Source: JASFHF01 sp050123375 (GTDB lineage: Bacteria > Pseudomonadota > Gammaproteobacteria > UBA12402). From it: DNA of 64,000 nucleotides. The stretch lies in assembly GCA_050123375.1 (NCBI GenBank), contig JASFHF010000003.1:25202-89201 (forward strand). Reading direction: 5' to 3'. Position 1 is the stretch's first letter. Each line of letters opens with the position of its first letter. Shown piece by piece: positions 54,277 to 63,204 of this stretch. The position numbers were made by a program, and so were the translations under genes. The notes under the pieces were generated by a model that made no database searches, was not told where the DNA came from, and saw only the letters and a program-made list of their open reading frames with translations.

Positions 54277-55698
54277 ATGAGTGCTATTAATATACAGGAA
54301 CTTGTCAAGCAGCCAGAATCAAAAACGCTGGAATTTAAGCGGGATTTATCATCTTTAAATCCTATAGTTAAAACTATTGTTGCTTTTGCTAATACTGCTG
54401 GTGGAACTTTAATAATTGGTGTTGAGGATGGCGGTAAAGTAGTTGGAGTAGGTAATCCGTTTAAAATGGAAGAAAAGATTACTTCAGTTGTTGCGGATAG
54501 TATTGAACCTATGCTTATGCCTGATATTGAAATTGTAACGGTTAAGAAAAAAACGTTATTAGTTGTTAAAGTGCCGCATATCATAGGACCATATTATTTA
54601 AAAAAAGCAGGTGATACTGCAGGGGTGCTGATAAGATTAGGTTCAACTAATAGACAAGCTAGTCCACAGATTATTGAGGAAATTAATTTAAGGCGTACGG
54701 ATGGTAGTTTTGATGCGTTGCCATGTCATGGCACTAGCTTTGATGATTTTGATTCTAAATTAGTAGATTTAATGTTTGAGCATTTTCAATATAAGTCAAC
54801 TTCTGCAAAACTACAGTCATTAGGATTATTATTGAAGCAAGGCAATAAAATTGTACCTTCTAATGCTGGAATAATTTTACTTGGTAATGAGGAAGTAAGA
54901 TTTCATAAGTTTAATGGGGCCAGGGTTAGTTGCGCGCGTTTTGCTGATACAACTAAGGCTGAATTTATTGATCGAATAGATATTGATGGGGGACTTTTAA
55001 CTGCAATTGAAGAGGTGCCAAAATTTATTCGTCGCAATACTAGAATGGCTGCAGAAATAAAAACTATGAAAAGAAAAGATATTCCAGAATATCCAACCGC
55101 TGCTATTCGTGAAGTGTTAATTAATGCACTACTACATTCCAATTATATGATTCAAGGGATGCGTATCTTAGTTGCTATTTATTCGGATAGGTTAGATATA
55201 ACAAATCCTGGTATGTTGCCGCTTGGAATGACCATGGAGGATTTCAAAAACGGTGTAAGCACTATTCGCAATAAGGCAATTGCTCAAATATTTAAAAAAA
55301 TGGATCTTGTCGAAACTTGGGGTAGTGGTTATGAACGTATAATGAAGTTTTGCAAGAAAGAAGGTTATCCAGAACCAACATGGGAAGAGTTCGGTTCTGC
55401 TGTGAGGGTGACATTTTATCCGCATTCTGCAACCAAGGTGCTAGGGACCAAGTCGGGACCAAGTCGGGACCAAGTCGGGACTAAGTCGGGACTAAGTCAA
55501 GATGAGCAAAAATTGCTGAAGTTTTGCCAAAAAGAGCGTAATTTACAGGAGATGATGAATTTTCTTGGTTGGAAGCATCGTACGAAGTTTAGAAATAAAT
55601 ATGTGATTCCATTGCTGAATCAAGGACTGTTGGCTATGACCATTCCAGATAAGCCGCAAAGCAGTAAGCAGAAATATGTTGCGGTGGTTTCTAAATAA
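54277..55698 (+). CDS. AlbA-type ATP-binding regulator (Schlafen-like) with an 11-bp tandem repeat
   Basis: 473 residues. The AlbA_2 domain (LEFKRDLSSLNPIVKTIVAFANTAGGTLIIGVEDGG) is followed by HATPase_c_4-like parts (AIREVLINALLHSNYMIQG...IYSDRLDITNPGMLP) and a winged helix. The family is widespread and poorly assigned. Bases 55443-55497 hold five copies of GGACCAAGTCG, which gives the low-complexity stretch GTKSGPSRDQVGTKSG; the unit is not a multiple of three. No ribosome site; probably leaderless. Confidence 0.85.
   Translation: MSAINIQELVKQPESKTLEFKRDLSSLNPIVKTIVAFANTAGGTLIIGVEDGGKVVGVGNPFKMEEKITSVVADSIEPMLMPDIEIVTVKKKTLLVVKVPHIIGPYYLKKAGDTAGVLIRLGSTNRQASPQIIEEINLRRTDGSFDALPCHGTSFDDFDSKLVDLMFEHFQYKSTSAKLQSLGLLLKQGNKIVPSNAGIILLGNEEVRFHKFNGARVSCARFADTTKAEFIDRIDIDGGLLTAIEEVPKFIRRNTRMAAEIKTMKRKDIPEYPTAAIREVLINALLHSNYMIQGMRILVAIYSDRLDITNPGMLPLGMTMEDFKNGVSTIRNKAIAQIFKKMDLVETWGSGYERIMKFCKKEGYPEPTWEEFGSAVRVTFYPHSATKVLGTKSGPSRDQVGTKSGLSQDEQKLLKFCQKERNLQEMMNFLGWKHRTKFRNKYVIPLLNQGLLAMTIPDKPQSSKQKYVAVVSK
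55443..55497 (+). repeat. 11-bp tandem repeat (five units) inside a gene
   Basis: Units GGACCAAGTCG (three), then GGACTAAGTCG and GGACTAAGTCA. Because 11 is not divisible by 3, gain or loss of a unit shifts the reading frame in the ATP-binding protein. Confidence 0.9.
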
Positions 55699-55802
55699 AG
55701 ATGATGCACAAAGCTATGTATGACGGCGAAGATCCGGCTAAAGTAATAGCAAATGTTCTTAAGAAACAAATATAGCTTAAAAAGGCAAATAGGGGGTTGC
55801 AA

Positions 55803-56213
55803 GTGATAGATAATCAAACACAAAAACATATTCTTGATTTATTAAAACATTGCAATTTTAACGATCTTTGTGATACTTATTTTGCTGACGATTTTTTGTG
55901 GACAATTAAAGGTACCAGCATTTTATCAGGCGAATATTATGGTAAAGAAGAATTTTTTACTAAAGTACTTAATCGGCTTAATAATGTTTTATTGCCGGAA
56001 TGGAAAATTCATATTTTAAATTCTTATGTTGATAATAATGCGTTTATTATTGAAATGCGTGGCGAAATGAAAGCGAAAAATAGTCAAGATTATAATAATG
56101 AGTATTGCTGGATTTTTAAATTTGCAAATAACAAAATCATAAATGTTACTGCATACTATGATTCATTATTGGTGAATAAAACGTTAAATGAAAATGAGGT
56201 GAAGTATGAATAA
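55803..56213 (+). CDS. SnoaL/NTF2-fold protein
   Basis: 136 residues; FADDFLWTIKGTSILSGEYYGKEEFFTKVL and the later GEMKAKNSQDYNNEYCWIFKF...ITAYYDS fit the SnoaL-like cone fold. Substrate unknown. Likely start is GTG 55803 after TAGGGGG. The next gene overlaps its end by eight bases. Confidence 0.78.
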   Translation: MIDNQTQKHILDLLKHCNFNDLCDTYFADDFLWTIKGTSILSGEYYGKEEFFTKVLNRLNNVLLPEWKIHILNSYVDNNAFIIEMRGEMKAKNSQDYNNEYCWIFKFANNKIINVTAYYDSLLVNKTLNENEVKYE

Positions 56214-56523
56214 GCAAAATCCATTTGAAATTTTCAAACAAGAAGCTCCAGAAATAGCCGAAGCTTTTGATGGTTTGGTTCAGTCATTAATTAAGACCAA
56301 AGGATTAGATGCTAAAACTAAGCAATTAATTTATATTGGCATTAAAGCTGCGTTAAGTGATCTTGAGTCAATCAAGTTTCACGTGCCAATGGCGAAACAA
56401 TTAGGCGCAACTCGTGAAGAAATTAAGGATACGATTTTAATCACTTTGACAGTGAATGGTTTGAAAGGAGTTACTTCCTGTTTGCCGACGGCGTTGGAAA
56501 TATACGATAATACTGCTGTTTGA
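56206..56523 (+). CDS. Carboxymuconolactone decarboxylase-family protein
   Basis: 105 residues: KGLDAKTKQLIYIGIKAALSDLESIKFHVPMAKQLGATREEIKDTILI is the CMD/AhpD fold. The CxxC of AhpD is absent, so it is not a peroxidase. Coupled to the SnoaL-like gene. Confidence 0.82.
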   Translation: MNKQNPFEIFKQEAPEIAEAFDGLVQSLIKTKGLDAKTKQLIYIGIKAALSDLESIKFHVPMAKQLGATREEIKDTILITLTVNGLKGVTSCLPTALEIYDNTAV

Positions 56524-56664
56524 GCTAATGGTTATGGCATCATGTTTTATATATTTTTTAAATGGGGGAGAAGTTTATGGTTGATTTTGATAACGTGGTC
56601 GAGAAGTTTTTAAATAAGTTATAGCTGAATAATATTTTTTACAAAAAAATTGGGAGTATGAAGT

Positions 56665-57048
56665 ATGATAACAGAATGCAATGAATTTTCATTTATTTTA
56701 AAGCCCTCTCCAATTAGAAAGGTTGGAGTATTTGCCACACATGATATTCCTGCTGGAACCCGTGTTTTTGCTGATTTTTCTCCGCGGAAAATGAAAATAA
56801 AAGATGTTCCAGCGGAATTTAGGAGTTATTGTGTTTTTATAAACAAAGACGAATGTTCTTGTCCGGAAAGATTTGATCGGATGGAAATTGTTTGGTATAT
56901 CAATCATTCTGATAAGCCTAATGTCACCAAAACACCGGAACCATATAGGTTGGTTACTACAAGAGATATTCGTGCCGGCGAAGAGATTTTGATAAATTTC
57001 AATGAGTATAATGAGCCGGAACATTTGAAAGAATCATATTATAAATAA
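56665..57048 (+). CDS. SET-domain protein
   Basis: 127 residues. SET signature: INHSDKPNV then LVTTRDIRAGEEILINFNEY, with the N-terminal VGVFATHDIPAGTRVF. It is a short stand-alone SET domain without pre- or post-SET parts. SET enzymes methylate lysine; in intracellular bacteria some act on host histones. Whether this one is secreted is unknown; no signal is visible. Confidence 0.85.
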   Translation: MITECNEFSFILKPSPIRKVGVFATHDIPAGTRVFADFSPRKMKIKDVPAEFRSYCVFINKDECSCPERFDRMEIVWYINHSDKPNVTKTPEPYRLVTTRDIRAGEEILINFNEYNEPEHLKESYYK

Positions 57049-57067
57049 ATGTGTTTTAGGGTGTATT

Positions 57068-57535
57068 ATGAACAGAAATCGCAAAATCAAAAGTTACACT
57101 ATGCATCTTAACTGGTCGTCCGAGGAGGTTTTTCCTTTGTTATGTCCAGTGGTTGAATATGATTGGATTGAGCATTGGGAGTGTGAAATGATTTATACCG
57201 ATTCAGGAATAGCTGAATTGGATTGTATTTTTAAAACTAGTCACACTGAAGGACCGCCGGAAACCTGGGTTGTTTCTAAATATAATCCGCCGAATTATAT
57301 TGAGTTTGTGCGTGTTAGCTCAATTAAAGCAATTAGATATACGATTGAACTTATGCGGCAAGATGATGGCAGCACCAAAGCAATTTGGAGACAGGTGATA
57401 ACTGGGTTGAATGATGAAGGTGATGCTTTTGTTGCTAATTATACGGATGATATCTACAATAACACGATGGATTTGTTACAAAGAATGATTAACCATTATC
57501 TTGCAACTGGTGAAATGCTAAAAGTAACTAAATGA
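57068..57535 (+). CDS. SRPBCC-family protein
   Basis: 155 residues; helix-grip pattern MHLNWSSEEVFPLLCPVVEYDWIEHWECEMIYTDSGIAELDCIF...PNYIEFVRVSSIKAIRYTIEL. A hydrophobic ligand pocket is expected; ligand unknown. Confidence 0.75.
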   Translation: MNRNRKIKSYTMHLNWSSEEVFPLLCPVVEYDWIEHWECEMIYTDSGIAELDCIFKTSHTEGPPETWVVSKYNPPNYIEFVRVSSIKAIRYTIELMRQDDGSTKAIWRQVITGLNDEGDAFVANYTDDIYNNTMDLLQRMINHYLATGEMLKVTK

Positions 57536-57556
57536 TGGTTATAATGAGGTATAATT

Positions 57557-58417
57557 GTGCGAATTAGAATTAATGATTGTGATTTATTTTTCGATGTGTA
57601 TGGTTCAAAATTAGCTATAAAATCGGATAGGGTTGAAGAAAAGCCAACTTTAATTGTGCTACATGGTGGACATGGTTTTATAGATCATACCTTGTACGTC
57701 GAATTTTGGTCGCAATTTTCGAATATTGCACAAGTTGTTTTTTTAGATCAGCGTGGTTGTGGCCGTAGTGATGTCAGTAAACCAGATAAATGGAATTTGC
57801 AACAATGGGCAGATGATTTACATCAGTTTTTAATTGCATTAAATATAACTAAGCCAATAATTGCGGGTGTTTCAATGGGTGGTCATGTTATGTGTGAATA
57901 TATTAAAAAACATTATGCTTACCCAGGCGGATTGATTTTTTGTAATACTGAAGCCAAATTTTCATTAGATATGGTATGTGCAAAAATACAGGAATTAGGC
58001 GGTGTAAAACCTGCAAAAGCTTTTCATGATTTTTACACCAATCCGAATGAAAAAACCTTTGCTGCATTTACCAAATTGTGTATACCTTTTTATGCTAAAA
58101 AAGCATATTCACCACAAGAGCTTAATCGGTGTATAAAAAATCCAGAAGTTTTTTTTCGTTTTTGTCAACACGAGGTGTTGAATTTTAATTATTTGGATGT
58201 AGTGAATAAAATTCAATGTCCAACTCTTATGTTGGTTGGCTCAGATAGTTTGCATCTTGTCGATGCGGCAGAAGAAATGGCTGGTAAGATTGATTCTAAA
58301 TATGTAACTTTAGAAGTTTTCGAGCACGCTGGCGCTCCAGTTTATAAAGATGAACCTGATAAATCATATAAAGTTGTAAAAGAGTTTTTAATGAAGATAG
58401 CAGCAAATGATAGATAA
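57557..58417 (+). CDS. Alpha/beta hydrolase-fold protein, copy 2
   Basis: 286 residues, about 80% identical to the protein at 33523-34377 by eye. Serine motif GVSMGG and acid GSDSL are kept; the histidine region reads HAGAPVYKDEPD, again with Ala where His is expected. The GTG start follows GAGG. Beyond its end lies a short duplicate of the SnoaL gene start, evidence of a past rearrangement. Confidence 0.85.
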   Translation: MRIRINDCDLFFDVYGSKLAIKSDRVEEKPTLIVLHGGHGFIDHTLYVEFWSQFSNIAQVVFLDQRGCGRSDVSKPDKWNLQQWADDLHQFLIALNITKPIIAGVSMGGHVMCEYIKKHYAYPGGLIFCNTEAKFSLDMVCAKIQELGGVKPAKAFHDFYTNPNEKTFAAFTKLCIPFYAKKAYSPQELNRCIKNPEVFFRFCQHEVLNFNYLDVVNKIQCPTLMLVGSDSLHLVDAAEEMAGKIDSKYVTLEVFEHAGAPVYKDEPDKSYKVVKEFLMKIAANDR

Positions 58418-58480
58418 TCAAATATAAAAACATATTCTTGATAGGAAGATTTTAGCGCATATAAATTGAGCATTTGTGAA

Positions 58481-59002
58481 ATGAACAAAAAAATTGAAAC
58501 AGAAAGATTAATTATTCGGCCATATGAATGTGGTGATCTGGATGATGTTTATGAACAATTTAAAAATGCAGCGGCCACAAAATATATTAGCGGCGTCAAA
58601 ACTTATGAAGAAACAAAAAAATATCTTGAAGATAAAATTACATATCTGGTGCAAAATTTTCCATTAGGTCGACGCGCGGTTATTTTAAAAAAATCTAATA
58701 AAGTTATTGGTTATTGTGGTTTAGAGCCAATATTGGTTGAATCTGAATATTTAATTGAGCTTTCGTACGGATTAAATGCTAAATATTGGGGGCATGGCTA
58801 TGCATTTGAAGCAGCTAAAGCAATGCTTGATTATGGATTTGAAACAGCAAAGCTCACTGAAATTTTTTCTGCGATTAATCCCAAAAATATAGGATCAATA
58901 AAAATTGCAAAAAAATTAGGATTACAATATCAAAAAGATATTAACTGGCCGAATCAAGGAAAAGTGAATTTATTTATGATTAGGTTGAAAGAACAATTTT
59001 GA
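58481..59002 (+). CDS. GNAT acetyltransferase, RimJ/RimL type
   Basis: 173 residues: ETERLIIRPYECGDLDDVYEQF, the acetyl-CoA region GLNAKYWGHGYAFEAAKAMLDYGFE and IFSAINPKNIGSIKIAKKLGL. Substrate may be a protein N-terminus or small molecule. Start at 58481 follows a weak ribosome site. Confidence 0.88.
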   Translation: MNKKIETERLIIRPYECGDLDDVYEQFKNAAATKYISGVKTYEETKKYLEDKITYLVQNFPLGRRAVILKKSNKVIGYCGLEPILVESEYLIELSYGLNAKYWGHGYAFEAAKAMLDYGFETAKLTEIFSAINPKNIGSIKIAKKLGLQYQKDINWPNQGKVNLFMIRLKEQF

Positions 59003-59034
59003 CGTCTTAAGCGTTTCAAAGTAGAATTACCATT

Positions 59035-59841
59035 ATGAAAATATGTTGGTTAACGGACATTCATTTGAATTTTCTTTCTTTGGAGCAAAGAGTAGATTTT
59101 TATAAAAAAATTCTTGGGCAAAATTGTGAGGCGATTGCAATTACCGGTGATATTGCAGATGCGCCAATGTTGGTTGATGTATTGCAGGAAATGGCGGATC
59201 ATTTAAAAATGCCTATATATTTCGTGCTTGGTAATCACGATTTTTATCATGGGGAAATTGCTGAAGTTAAGCAAGAGGTATCACGTCTTTGTGATAATGA
59301 ACCATTGCTAATTTGGTTAAGTGAAGCAAAAGTTAAGCAGTTAACCAATGATACGCTATTGATTGGTCAAGATGGTTGGGCTGATGGCCGCTATGGGGAT
59401 TATCAAAATAGCAATGTTGTATTGAATGATAGTAGATTAATCTATGATTTATTCACGCAAAAAATTCTAGGTAAAAATAAATTGTTGCAAAAAATGCAGC
59501 AATTAGCTGATGCTGATGCCGCAGCGCTTGAAATAAATTTAGAAGAAGCGACGCAATTATCAGCAAAGAAAGTTATTATTTTGACGCATGTTGCTCCATT
59601 TGTTGGTGCTTGTTGGCATGAGGGTGAAATTAGCGATGAAAATTGGTTGCCATTTTTTGCGTCTAAAGCGATTGGTGATGTGATTTTTAAAATTGCTGAG
59701 GAAAATCCAAGCTTAGAGTTTATGGTTTTATGTGGGCATTCTCATAGCGAAGGTATTTATCAGCCGCTTGATAATTTATTGGTTAAAACTGGCAAAGCGA
59801 AATATTACCATCCGGAAATTCAGGAAATTATTGTTGCGTAA
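59035..59841 (+). CDS. Calcineurin-type metallophosphoesterase
   Basis: 268 residues. Five metal motifs: TDIHLN, ITGDIADA, LGNHDFYHG, ILTHVAPF and LCGHSHSEG, complete. Substrate unknown. Converges on the nucleotidyltransferase gene with six bases between the stops. Confidence 0.9.
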   Translation: MKICWLTDIHLNFLSLEQRVDFYKKILGQNCEAIAITGDIADAPMLVDVLQEMADHLKMPIYFVLGNHDFYHGEIAEVKQEVSRLCDNEPLLIWLSEAKVKQLTNDTLLIGQDGWADGRYGDYQNSNVVLNDSRLIYDLFTQKILGKNKLLQKMQQLADADAAALEINLEEATQLSAKKVIILTHVAPFVGACWHEGEISDENWLPFFASKAIGDVIFKIAEENPSLEFMVLCGHSHSEGIYQPLDNLLVKTGKAKYYHPEIQEIIVA

Positions 59842-59847
59842 AAGATA

Positions 59848-60639
59848 TCAAGTTAGTTCAGCAATTTCTAATATTCTGTTTAAAACGAATTGGGCGCGTT
59901 CTTGTTGTATTGGGCTATAATTCAAATGACCAGGGAGTGCATTAACAAAAGCTTGGTTTTTGGTTAATGCTTGAAATTCGGTTATTAGATAATTTTTGAT
60001 TGTGTGGTTGCTTGTTGCAATTTCATTTATGATTTCTTGTCTGCCATCGATAACAGTAATAATATCTTCTAAATCATGACTGCCTAAGTAATCATTGTTG
60101 CCGCGATTTTTAAACGCTTCCAGTTTGGTTGCTAAAAAGTACGGGGCTGTAACATGTTTTATGGCTAAGTTATTACTTAGTTTTGTTTTTGTAGCATTTT
60201 GTGCGGCTTGTTTGTACCATTTATTTGTAAAGCCGAGAATTTTTTCATCTGTTGGAAGAATATCTAAAACCAGGTTGTCGTTTTTCCATCGACATATCAA
60301 TAGGTTTTCTTCTTGCATATTTTGTTGAAAACCTTTTTTTCTTAGTTCTTTCTCAATTTCACGAAAAGCATTTAATGAAATCACATCAATTATGCAATCA
60401 ACATCGTGGGTAGGGCGTGCATCTGGAGCGACGGTATCCGTTATTAATAAAGAGGTGGTACATCCGCCAACAAATACAAATTCCTCACAAAGATTATCTA
60501 GTTTAATTGCGGCTTCGCATAGCATATCTAAATTACGTTCAGCTTTGCTGTTAAATTTATGAATACTTTTATTAATGTTTTTTGCTGCATTTTTGTTTTT
60601 ATTCGTTAGCATCGTGAATGCTTTGTGTGGGGTTTTCAT
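59848..60639 (-). CDS. Nucleotidyltransferase, toxin-type
   Basis: 263 residues. NTase motif FVGGCTTSLLITDT...THDVDCIIDV (GG and D-x-D) is present, and later DLEDIITVIDGRQEII. Resembles the putative toxins paired with small winged-helix proteins. I start at 60639, with AAAGG upstream, overlapping the stop of its partner gene. With 60636-61169 it forms a two-gene unit. Confidence 0.82.
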   Translation of the reverse strand: MKTPHKAFTMLTNKNKNAAKNINKSIHKFNSKAERNLDMLCEAAIKLDNLCEEFVFVGGCTTSLLITDTVAPDARPTHDVDCIIDVISLNAFREIEKELRKKGFQQNMQEENLLICRWKNDNLVLDILPTDEKILGFTNKWYKQAAQNATKTKLSNNLAIKHVTAPYFLATKLEAFKNRGNNDYLGSHDLEDIITVIDGRQEIINEIATSNHTIKNYLITEFQALTKNQAFVNALPGHLNYSPIQQERAQFVLNRILEIAELT

Positions 60640-61169
60640 TTGTTGCCTTTTAATATTTTTGTCAATAAATCTGCGGCGATCTTTTGTTCCCGTGCTTTGC
60701 CGCATCTGATTGCGTCAACCAAGCTTAGCATATCATAAAATAACTGGTCTGGATATTTTGCTATGGATAACGGAACTGATTTATACAGAGGGATAATTGC
60801 CAAACCTTTAGCATTGCCTTCAGCAAATGGCCATACTGGTATAGGGTCATTTCCAATAGCTATTTTATTTTTAAATGCGGGTGCTGCATAACTGGTTGCT
60901 ATACCGCGAGTTAATGCGCCAGGTTTTGCAGGGAAGACATAGCGAATACCATGCAAAAGAAATTTAAGTAAAAGATCAGATTGTATTCTTGGGTTTTGGT
61001 GGCCTATGCTTGGTATCAGCAAATCTGATTCTTGTAATCTTTTTAATCCGGCATTAATTTCAGAAGGACTCATGCATAATTCAACGGCAATTTCGTGTTG
61101 AGTCCAAATTTCAGATTTAGCTGATTTTGAAATCAGCTTTAAAGCAATCACAATATCTTGAGGTTTCAT
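60636..61169 (-). CDS. Winged-helix partner of the nucleotidyltransferase
   Basis: 177 residues: MKPQDIVIALKLISKSAKSEIWTQHEIAVELCMSPSEINAGLKRLQ is a winged helix, followed by IRYVFPAKPGALTRGIATSYAAPAF and FYDMLSLVDAIRCGKAREQKIA, conserved in an unnamed family often beside NTases. Probable antitoxin and autoregulator; the 24-bp palindrome upstream (61215) may be its site. GGAG before the ATG. Confidence 0.8.
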   Translation of the reverse strand: MKPQDIVIALKLISKSAKSEIWTQHEIAVELCMSPSEINAGLKRLQESDLLIPSIGHQNPRIQSDLLLKFLLHGIRYVFPAKPGALTRGIATSYAAPAFKNKIAIGNDPIPVWPFAEGNAKGLAIIPLYKSVPLSIAKYPDQLFYDMLSLVDAIRCGKAREQKIAADLLTKILKGNK

Positions 61170-61214
61170 GTTTATTTCTCCAAATATATTGTTAGTATAT
61201 CTTTTTAATTCGCG

Positions 61215-61238
61215 ATTCGCAATTCGCGAATTGCGAAT
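61215..61238. promoter_or_regulatory. 24-bp perfect palindrome (TTCGCGAA core)
   Basis: Starts ATTCGCAATTCGCG and is its own complement; half-sites extend to 61208. It lies 45 bases before the winged-helix gene. A related 17-bp palindrome with the same flank (GCGAATATTGxAAAAT) is at 63271-63287. Confidence 0.75.
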
Positions 61239-61360
61239 ATTGTAAAATAATTTGGGTTTATATTGGGGGTGAGCGTTTTTGTTCTTTGTGAAGAAAGTCC
61301 TCGTGAGATTATCGTGTTTCATCGATGATATTCTAGATTGGTTTGAAAACCTTCTTATTT

Positions 61361-61377
61361 AACAAATCAAATTTGTT
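61361..61377. promoter_or_regulatory. AACAAATCAAATTTGTT inverted repeat before abiE-like genes
   Basis: AACAAAT / ATTTGTT halves, and a further half TTTTAACAAAT directly at the start codon (about 61432). AbiEi-type antitoxins repress their own operons through inverted repeats, so this fits. Confidence 0.6.
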
Positions 61378-61439
61378 ATTTATGAAATATTTTAAACTTT
61401 ATGTTGTTTTTAGTTTAAAATAATGTTATTTTAACAAAT

Positions 61440-62297
61440 ATGGTTAGTGAAAAAAGAAACATATTAAACCGATTATTAGCCGCTTGGTTGCCAGGCACTG
61501 TGATGTTGTCTGCACAGCTTAGAAAGCTAGGTGTGTCACAGCAGCTGCTAAGTCATTATGTTAAATCTGGTTGGCTTAAAAAAATAGGGCAAGGTGCTTT
61601 TGTTAAATCTGGCGATGAAGTTGATTGGGTTGGCGCTTTGTATGCTATACAAACACAGATGAACTTGTCAGTTTATGTTGCAGGCAAAACCGCATTAGAG
61701 CTTTCAGGTATACAACACTTTTTTCATTTAGGTGGTGGTGGAGTTGTTTGGTTGTTTGGAAGAAAAGGTGAGAAATTACCAAAATGGTTTCTTGTTGAAG
61801 ATACTTGGAGTAAATGGAATAGAAAAATCGAATATGTTACGCCAAAACTTTTTGCTGATTATACAATAGGAATAGAATCATGCAAAATAGGTACTCATAT
61901 CATCACAGATAGTGTAACGGAAAAGCATTTATCAGATTATACTATCAAGGTGTCTTCCATAGAAAGAGCAATATTAGAGGTATTATACTTAGTGCCATCA
62001 AAGCAAACTTTAGAAGAAGCCAAATATTTGATGGAAGGTTTAACAACGTTGCGTCCTGAATTATTACAACAGTTGTTAGAGAAGTGTTTTTCGGTTAAAG
62101 TAAAACGTCTATTTATATTCTTAGCTGATTTATGTGATCTTCCTTGTTTGCAATATCTAGACTTACCTAAAATATATCTTGGTAAAGGTAAAAGAGTTGT
62201 TGGTGCTGGTGGGTATTATATTCCTAAATACCAGCTATCTATCCCAACAAATTTTGTAAACACTTTTAAAGAAGAATTTAAAGATGATAAAGAATAA
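61440..62297 (+). CDS. AbiEi-family antitoxin
   Basis: 285 residues. N-terminal winged helix (AQLRKLGVSQQLLSHYVKSGWLKKIGQGAF) and the AbiEi C-terminal domain (YVAGKTALELSGIQHFFHL...YTIKVSSIERAILEVLYLVP). Type IV toxin-antitoxin partner. No ribosome site before the ATG. Overlaps the toxin gene by 14 bases. Confidence 0.88.
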   Translation: MVSEKRNILNRLLAAWLPGTVMLSAQLRKLGVSQQLLSHYVKSGWLKKIGQGAFVKSGDEVDWVGALYAIQTQMNLSVYVAGKTALELSGIQHFFHLGGGGVVWLFGRKGEKLPKWFLVEDTWSKWNRKIEYVTPKLFADYTIGIESCKIGTHIITDSVTEKHLSDYTIKVSSIERAILEVLYLVPSKQTLEEAKYLMEGLTTLRPELLQQLLEKCFSVKVKRLFIFLADLCDLPCLQYLDLPKIYLGKGKRVVGAGGYYIPKYQLSIPTNFVNTFKEEFKDDKE

Positions 62298-63204
62298 CAA
62301 ATTTTATCAGCAAGTGAAGCTGATGTTACAATTGTTGCCTATTGTTGCAGAAGAAACATGTTTTGCTTTGAAAGGCGGTACGGCGATAAATTTTTTCATT
62401 AGAGATTTACCACGTCATTCGGTCGATATTGATTTAACGTATGTGCATTTTCAAGAAAGAGCAATTGCTTTAGAAAAATTAGCTGCAGCGACAGAAAATA
62501 TTGCAAAAAACATTGAAAAACGTTTGCCTAATTTAAAAATTATTCGCAAATATACTAAACAAACTAATCATTTAGTGAAATTGTTTGTTAATTCAAAAAA
62601 TACCCAAGTAAAAATTGAGTCTAATGAGCTAATTAGAGGAGCTGTTTATCCTTGTGAACAAAGAACAATTACCAAAAATGCAGAAAAAGAATTTGGTGGT
62701 TTTGTATCAATGCAAACATTATCAATTCCAGATTTATATGCAGGGAAATTTTGTGCAGCTTTGGATAGGCAACATCCGCGTGATTTATTTGATGTAAAAT
62801 TATTGCTGGAAAACGAAGGTATAACAGATGACATCAGAAAGGCATTTATAGTTTATTTAGCAAGCCACAATCGCCCAATAAGCGAATTATTGTTGCCGAA
62901 TTTATTAGATATTAAAAGTTATTATGATAATGACTTTGACGGTATGGCCAGGGCGAAAGTCAGTTTTGATGAGATAATATCGATTCGTAAGAGATTTATT
63001 GCAATGATAAACCAGGCATTGATGGAAGATGAACGAAAATTTTTGTTATCTTTAAAAATGTGCGAACCTCAATGGTCTTTGTTGGATATTCCGAATATTG
63101 AGAAATTTCCAGCGATCAAATGGAAATTATTAAATATCGAAAAGATGAGCAAAAACAAGCATAGGCTTGCGGTTGATAAATTGAAACGAGTTTTGAGATT
63201 ATAG
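62284..63204 (+). CDS. AbiEii/AbiGii-family nucleotidyltransferase toxin
   Basis: 306 residues. NTase motif FALKGGTAINFFIRDLPRHSVDIDLTY (GG...D-I-D) and DLYAGKFCAALDRQHPRDLFDVKLLLENE. AbiEii proteins transfer nucleotides to tRNA or other targets and give abortive phage defence. Coupled to the antitoxin gene. Confidence 0.9.
   Translation: MIKNNKFYQQVKLMLQLLPIVAEETCFALKGGTAINFFIRDLPRHSVDIDLTYVHFQERAIALEKLAAATENIAKNIEKRLPNLKIIRKYTKQTNHLVKLFVNSKNTQVKIESNELIRGAVYPCEQRTITKNAEKEFGGFVSMQTLSIPDLYAGKFCAALDRQHPRDLFDVKLLLENEGITDDIRKAFIVYLASHNRPISELLLPNLLDIKSYYDNDFDGMARAKVSFDEIISIRKRFIAMINQALMEDERKFLLSLKMCEPQWSLLDIPNIEKFPAIKWKLLNIEKMSKNKHRLAVDKLKRVLRL

Noticed and set aside
55701..55775. 24-codon frame MMHKAMYDGEDPAKVIANVLKKQI
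   Set aside because: Reads like the tail of a lost protein; too short and no ribosome site to call a gene.
56577..56624. 15-codon frame with a good GGGGGAG site
   Set aside because: Too short to support; probably the relic of a removed gene.
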